Positions 59,686 to 64,000 of a stretch of 64,000 nucleotides of DNA are shown piece by piece. Each line of letters begins with the position of its first letter. Positions within the stretch are counted from its first letter, which is position 1. The stretch is from NCBI GenBank assembly GCA_903837135.1, contig CAILTK010000051.1:113281-177280 (forward strand), read 5' to 3'. Origin of the DNA: an uncultured Caulobacterales bacterium. Lineage in GTDB: Bacteria > Pseudomonadota > Alphaproteobacteria > Caulobacterales > Caulobacteraceae. Under the pieces are notes generated by a model that was not told where the DNA came from, ran no database searches, and worked only from the letters and a program-made list of their open reading frames with translations. The translations under genes were made by a program, and so were the position numbers.

Positions 59686-60432
59686 ATGAGCGATTTCAAC
59701 CGCGGAGTATGGGGCCAGGCCCCGGCGCGCGCCGACATGTCGGTCGACGCCGGACTGCGCGCCTTCATGCTGGGCGTCTACAACAAGATGGCGCTCGGCC
59801 TCGCCCTGTCGGCCGTCCTGGCGTGGGTGACCTCCCACATGCCGGTCGTCCAGTACCTGTTCGTGCAGGACCAGCTCGGGCGGGTCGTCCCCACCGTGGC
59901 CGGGACCGCGCTGATGTGGGCCCCCCTGGTGGTGGTGCTGGCCGGCAGCTTCCTCGCGCGCGGGATCACCGTCCGCAACTCCGGCGCCTATTACTGGATC
60001 GTCGTCAGCCTGCTCGGCGCCGGCCTCGGCGTGGACGCCCTGATCTACACGACGTCCTCGATCGCCACCGCCTTCCTGGTGACGTCGACCGCCTTCGGCG
60101 CCCTCAGCCTGTTCGGCTACACGACCAAGCGCGACATGTCGGGCATCGGCTCCTTCCTGATCATGGGTCTGTGGGGGATGGTGGCGCTGTCGCTGCTCAA
60201 CATCTTCCTGCTGCACGCCTCGGGCCTGCAGGTTCTGATCCAGATCGTGATGCTCGGCATCTTCGCCGGCCTGACCGCCTTCCAGACCCAGCAGCTCAAG
60301 ATGACCTATTACCAGGTCAAGGGCGACGCGCAGGGCCTGGCGGCGGCCACCAACTTCGGCGCCCTGACCCTCTATCTGGACTTCATCAACATGTTCCAGA
60401 TCCTGCTGTCGCTGTTCGGCGGTCGCCGCTAA
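59686..60432 (+). CDS. Bax inhibitor-1/YccA family membrane protein
   Basis: A 248-residue inner-membrane protein with seven predicted hydrophobic segments between about residues 28 and 240 and the BI-1 signature around GLTAFQTQQLKMTYYQ near the C-terminus. The N-terminus (MSDFNRGVWGQAPARADMSVDAGLRAFM) is typical of alphaproteobacterial members. Roles proposed for the family include calcium leak and modulation of FtsH; none can be read here. The start at 59686 follows AAAGGGA. Flanked by minus-strand genes and closed by a strong terminator, so it is monocistronic. Confidence 0.92.
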   Translation: MSDFNRGVWGQAPARADMSVDAGLRAFMLGVYNKMALGLALSAVLAWVTSHMPVVQYLFVQDQLGRVVPTVAGTALMWAPLVVVLAGSFLARGITVRNSGAYYWIVVSLLGAGLGVDALIYTTSSIATAFLVTSTAFGALSLFGYTTKRDMSGIGSFLIMGLWGMVALSLLNIFLLHASGLQVLIQIVMLGIFAGLTAFQTQQLKMTYYQVKGDAQGLAAATNFGALTLYLDFINMFQILLSLFGGRR

Positions 60433-60458
60433 GGCCGGACCGAACCCCGCAATAGAGA

Positions 60459-60488
60459 AAGGCCCCGGAGCGATCCGGGGCCTTTTTT
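60459..60488 (+). terminator. intrinsic terminator of the BI-1 family gene
   Basis: An 11-bp perfect stem (AAGGCCCCGGA, 60459-60469, with TCCGGGGCCTT, 60474-60484), a 4-nt GCGA loop and a six-T run (60483-60488). Since the arms end in A-run/T-run it may also work on the minus strand for DUF2794. Confidence 0.93.
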
Positions 60489-60535
60489 CTGGCCATCGCC
60501 TTTTCGGGCCGTGCTCGAAAACTTCAGAATCTCGG

Positions 60536-60886
60536 CTAGTCGACCACGCGGAAGCGGCGGGCGTCGAACACGCGCAGCACCTGGGCGAGGTCGTGGCCGC
60601 GCCGCAGCACCACATTGCCGGGCGCGATGACCGCCCACTGGCCCTGGCGGCGGGCGAGGGCCGGCCGCTTCTCGATCCGATAGAGGGGCGCCTCCGAAGC
60701 CCGGCGGAAGACGCAGACCGCGGCCTGGTCCTTGTCGCTGTCGATGGCGTAGTCGCGCCAGTCGCCCTGGGCCACCATACGCCCGTAGAGCTGCAGGATC
60801 TGGTTGAGCTCCCGGCGTTCGAAGAACACCGGCCCTCCGCGGGGGTCGGGCCCCGGCGTGTGTGGCGTGAACTGGTCGATACTCAT
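60536..60886 (-). CDS. DUF2794 domain protein
   Basis: A 116-residue protein conserved across alphaproteobacteria, with the family core FERRELNQILQLYGRMVAQGDWRDYAIDSDKDQAAVCVFRRASEAPLYRIEK and the end VVLRRGHDLAQVLRVFD. No function is established. It has no signal or membrane segment. ATG at 60886. Confidence 0.87.
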   Translation of the reverse strand: MSIDQFTPHTPGPDPRGGPVFFERRELNQILQLYGRMVAQGDWRDYAIDSDKDQAAVCVFRRASEAPLYRIEKRPALARRQGQWAVIAPGNVVLRRGHDLAQVLRVFDARRFRVVD

Positions 60887-61199
60887 GCGTCACAAATCTA
60901 GCGCGCGAACGGCGCGTGGGAAGGGGCCCCTGCGCGCCCGGCCGGATCGGGGGACAGGCGGCGCGCCGCTCGCCGTCGCAAAAGTCGCGAAATGGCCCCA
61001 TTCCGGTCCCGGACGCGCCGCATCCCCCCCCGATAAAGTGAGGGTCGGTCGATCGGGACATCTGCTGGTCCTGGATCCTGAACAGCCCCCCCAGCCCCCC
61101 GGATCGGTGGCCGGTCGGCCGACACCCCCCGCCTTTCAGCCGGACTCTGGTCGAACGCATCCGTGCCCCGCCGCCGCGCCCCCGCGCGTAGAAGGTCGG
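60887..61199. other. 313-bp gap without a recognisable gene
   Basis: It lies between the start of DUF2794 and the stop of the DUF1223 gene. It has unusually long C-tracts (around 61025 and 61086-61100) and a 10-bp palindrome GTCGGCCGAC (61114-61123). Open frames across it give only low-complexity translations. It should contain the DUF2794 promoter, but I cannot place it. Confidence 0.5.
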
Positions 61200-61928
61200 T
61201 CAGTTGCGTGCGATCGCCAGGACCGGCCCGCCCCGCGGCGCCTGCACCAGCACGACGCTTTTCAGCCCGTCCGCCGACGGATCGGGCAGGTCGAACCGCT
61301 TGGCCTTGCCGCGCCATGCGCCGATCTTGACGAGTTCACGCACGGCGTTGGTGACGACGATGGTCTTGCCCTTGTTGTCGCCGGCCTTGACCCTGACCTC
61401 GTGTGGTTTCGGGTCGTAGCGGATAAGCCAGACGTCGTCGGCCCTGGCCGGCGCGCGCGCCGCGCCCACCGACGCATGATCCGCCGTCAGCCGGATCGAA
61501 GGGCCGTGCGCGTCGGTCTTGCCGGCCTTGGCGATGACGCCGGCCAGGGCCTCGCTGTCGAGCCCGGCGGCTTCCCCGGCCCCGTCGACCACCACCTCGG
61601 GCGTGTAGATCTCCCGCAGCTTCAGGCGCTTCACATAGGCTCTCTGACGCTCGGTGAACTCGGGCTGGGCGAGGGTGTCGGTCCAGCCGGTATAGTCCCA
61701 GATGTCCACCGAGAAGCTCAGGGCGACGACGCCCTTCTTCTTCGCCAGATCGCCGAGGGCGAGGTCCGCCTGCGGACAGCCTTCGCAGCCCTGGGCGGTG
61801 AACAACTCCACCAGCACGGGCCGGGCCGGCGGGCGATGGCGCGCGCGCGCGGGCGCGCTCGCCGGCGCCGCCGCGAGGGCGGCGCAGGCCAGGGCCAGGG
61901 GTAGGCAGAACCATTTCATCCGCCGCAA
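61200..61928 (-). CDS. DUF1223 family thioredoxin-like exported protein
   Basis: A 242-residue protein with a signal peptide (MKWFCLPLALACAALAAAPASA) and a thioredoxin-like fold opening VLVELFTAQGCEGCPQADLALGDLA, with a CxxC pair at C48 and C51. DUF1223 proteins commonly lie beside aconitase genes in alphaproteobacteria, as here (42 bp downstream of acnA). A periplasmic thiol role is likely by fold, but the substrate is unknown. The signal contains LALAC, so a lipoprotein cannot be excluded. Confidence 0.87.
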   Translation of the reverse strand: MRRMKWFCLPLALACAALAAAPASAPARARHRPPARPVLVELFTAQGCEGCPQADLALGDLAKKKGVVALSFSVDIWDYTGWTDTLAQPEFTERQRAYVKRLKLREIYTPEVVVDGAGEAAGLDSEALAGVIAKAGKTDAHGPSIRLTADHASVGAARAPARADDVWLIRYDPKPHEVRVKAGDNKGKTIVVTNAVRELVKIGAWRGKAKRFDLPDPSADGLKSVVLVQAPRGGPVLAIARN

Positions 61929-61970
61929 CTTATCCCGGCCCTCCCGCCTTTCGCCTCACCGTTTCGTGAG

Positions 61971-64000
<2,030 letters not shown>

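Overview
This 64 kb window is GC-rich core chromosome of an alphaproteobacterium. It most resembles the Caulobacterales (Caulobacter/Phenylobacterium group). The evidence is a 180-kDa-class NAD-glutamate dehydrogenase, the tsaE-amgK-murU-addB-addA-trxA cluster, a RegB/RegA redox pair, DUF1674 and DUF2794 proteins, and an mmcB gene with an alphaproteobacterial LexA box (GTTC-N7-GTTC). I see no tRNA, rRNA, CRISPR array, insertion sequence, phage or integrase, and coding density is very high. Both ends cut genes: NAD-glutamate dehydrogenase on the left (which also carries a frameshift) and aconitase on the right.

Layout. 1-2817 (minus): gdh 5' part, a hairpin-rich leader, and an AI-2E-type membrane protein. 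2992-7133 (plus): metK, with a 16-bp palindromic operator upstream, then polA. 7334-17977 (minus): fabA-fabB, an M16 zinc protease, and a mutS, rpoN, hpf, ptsN series. 18108-19189 (plus): a glutathione transferase overlapping a YbgC thioesterase. 19301-20894 (minus): a ferredoxin reductase and [2Fe-2S] ferredoxin. 21016-30305 (plus): tsaE-amgK-murU-addB-addA-trxA, linking tRNA modification, cell-wall sugar recycling and double-strand-break repair, ending at an intrinsic terminator.

42932-30384 (minus) is the most striking block. Ten tightly packed genes (tkt, a transaldolase-glucose-6-phosphate isomerase fusion, gnd, zwf, a Cof-type HAD, class I fbaB, rpe, pgl, manA, a phosphomannomutase-like HAD) are joined by 4-bp or 1-bp overlaps or gaps of at most 14 bp. 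Together they cover almost the whole pentose-phosphate cycle plus the mannose-6-phosphate branch. Only a ribose-5-phosphate isomerase and a recognised fructose bisphosphatase are missing. Palindromes lie over the ribosome-binding site and about 105 bp upstream of the first gene.

43115-47726: a small secreted protein (minus), then a PfkB sugar/adenosine kinase with hisB-hisH-hisA-hisF-hisE (plus). 47852-55435: intracellular PHB depolymerase, a Sco copper chaperone back to back with regB, regA, SOS-controlled mmcB, an alpha/beta hydrolase and an M13 metallopeptidase. 55560-58648 (minus): an ABC ATPase and a fused double permease with no binding protein. 58785-64000: a DUF1674 succinate dehydrogenase assembly factor, an unknown protein, a Bax-inhibitor-1 family protein (plus, with terminator), DUF2794, DUF1223 and acnA.

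Five of the six convergent gene junctions hold a strong inverted repeat. Two are classical terminators; three look like dispersed genomic palindromes without a T-run. No wholly novel gene system is evident. The points most worth checking are the pentose-phosphate superoperon and its palindromes, the hairpin-rich gdh leader, the gdh frameshift, the overlapping divergent start codons of sco and regB, and the mmcB SOS box.
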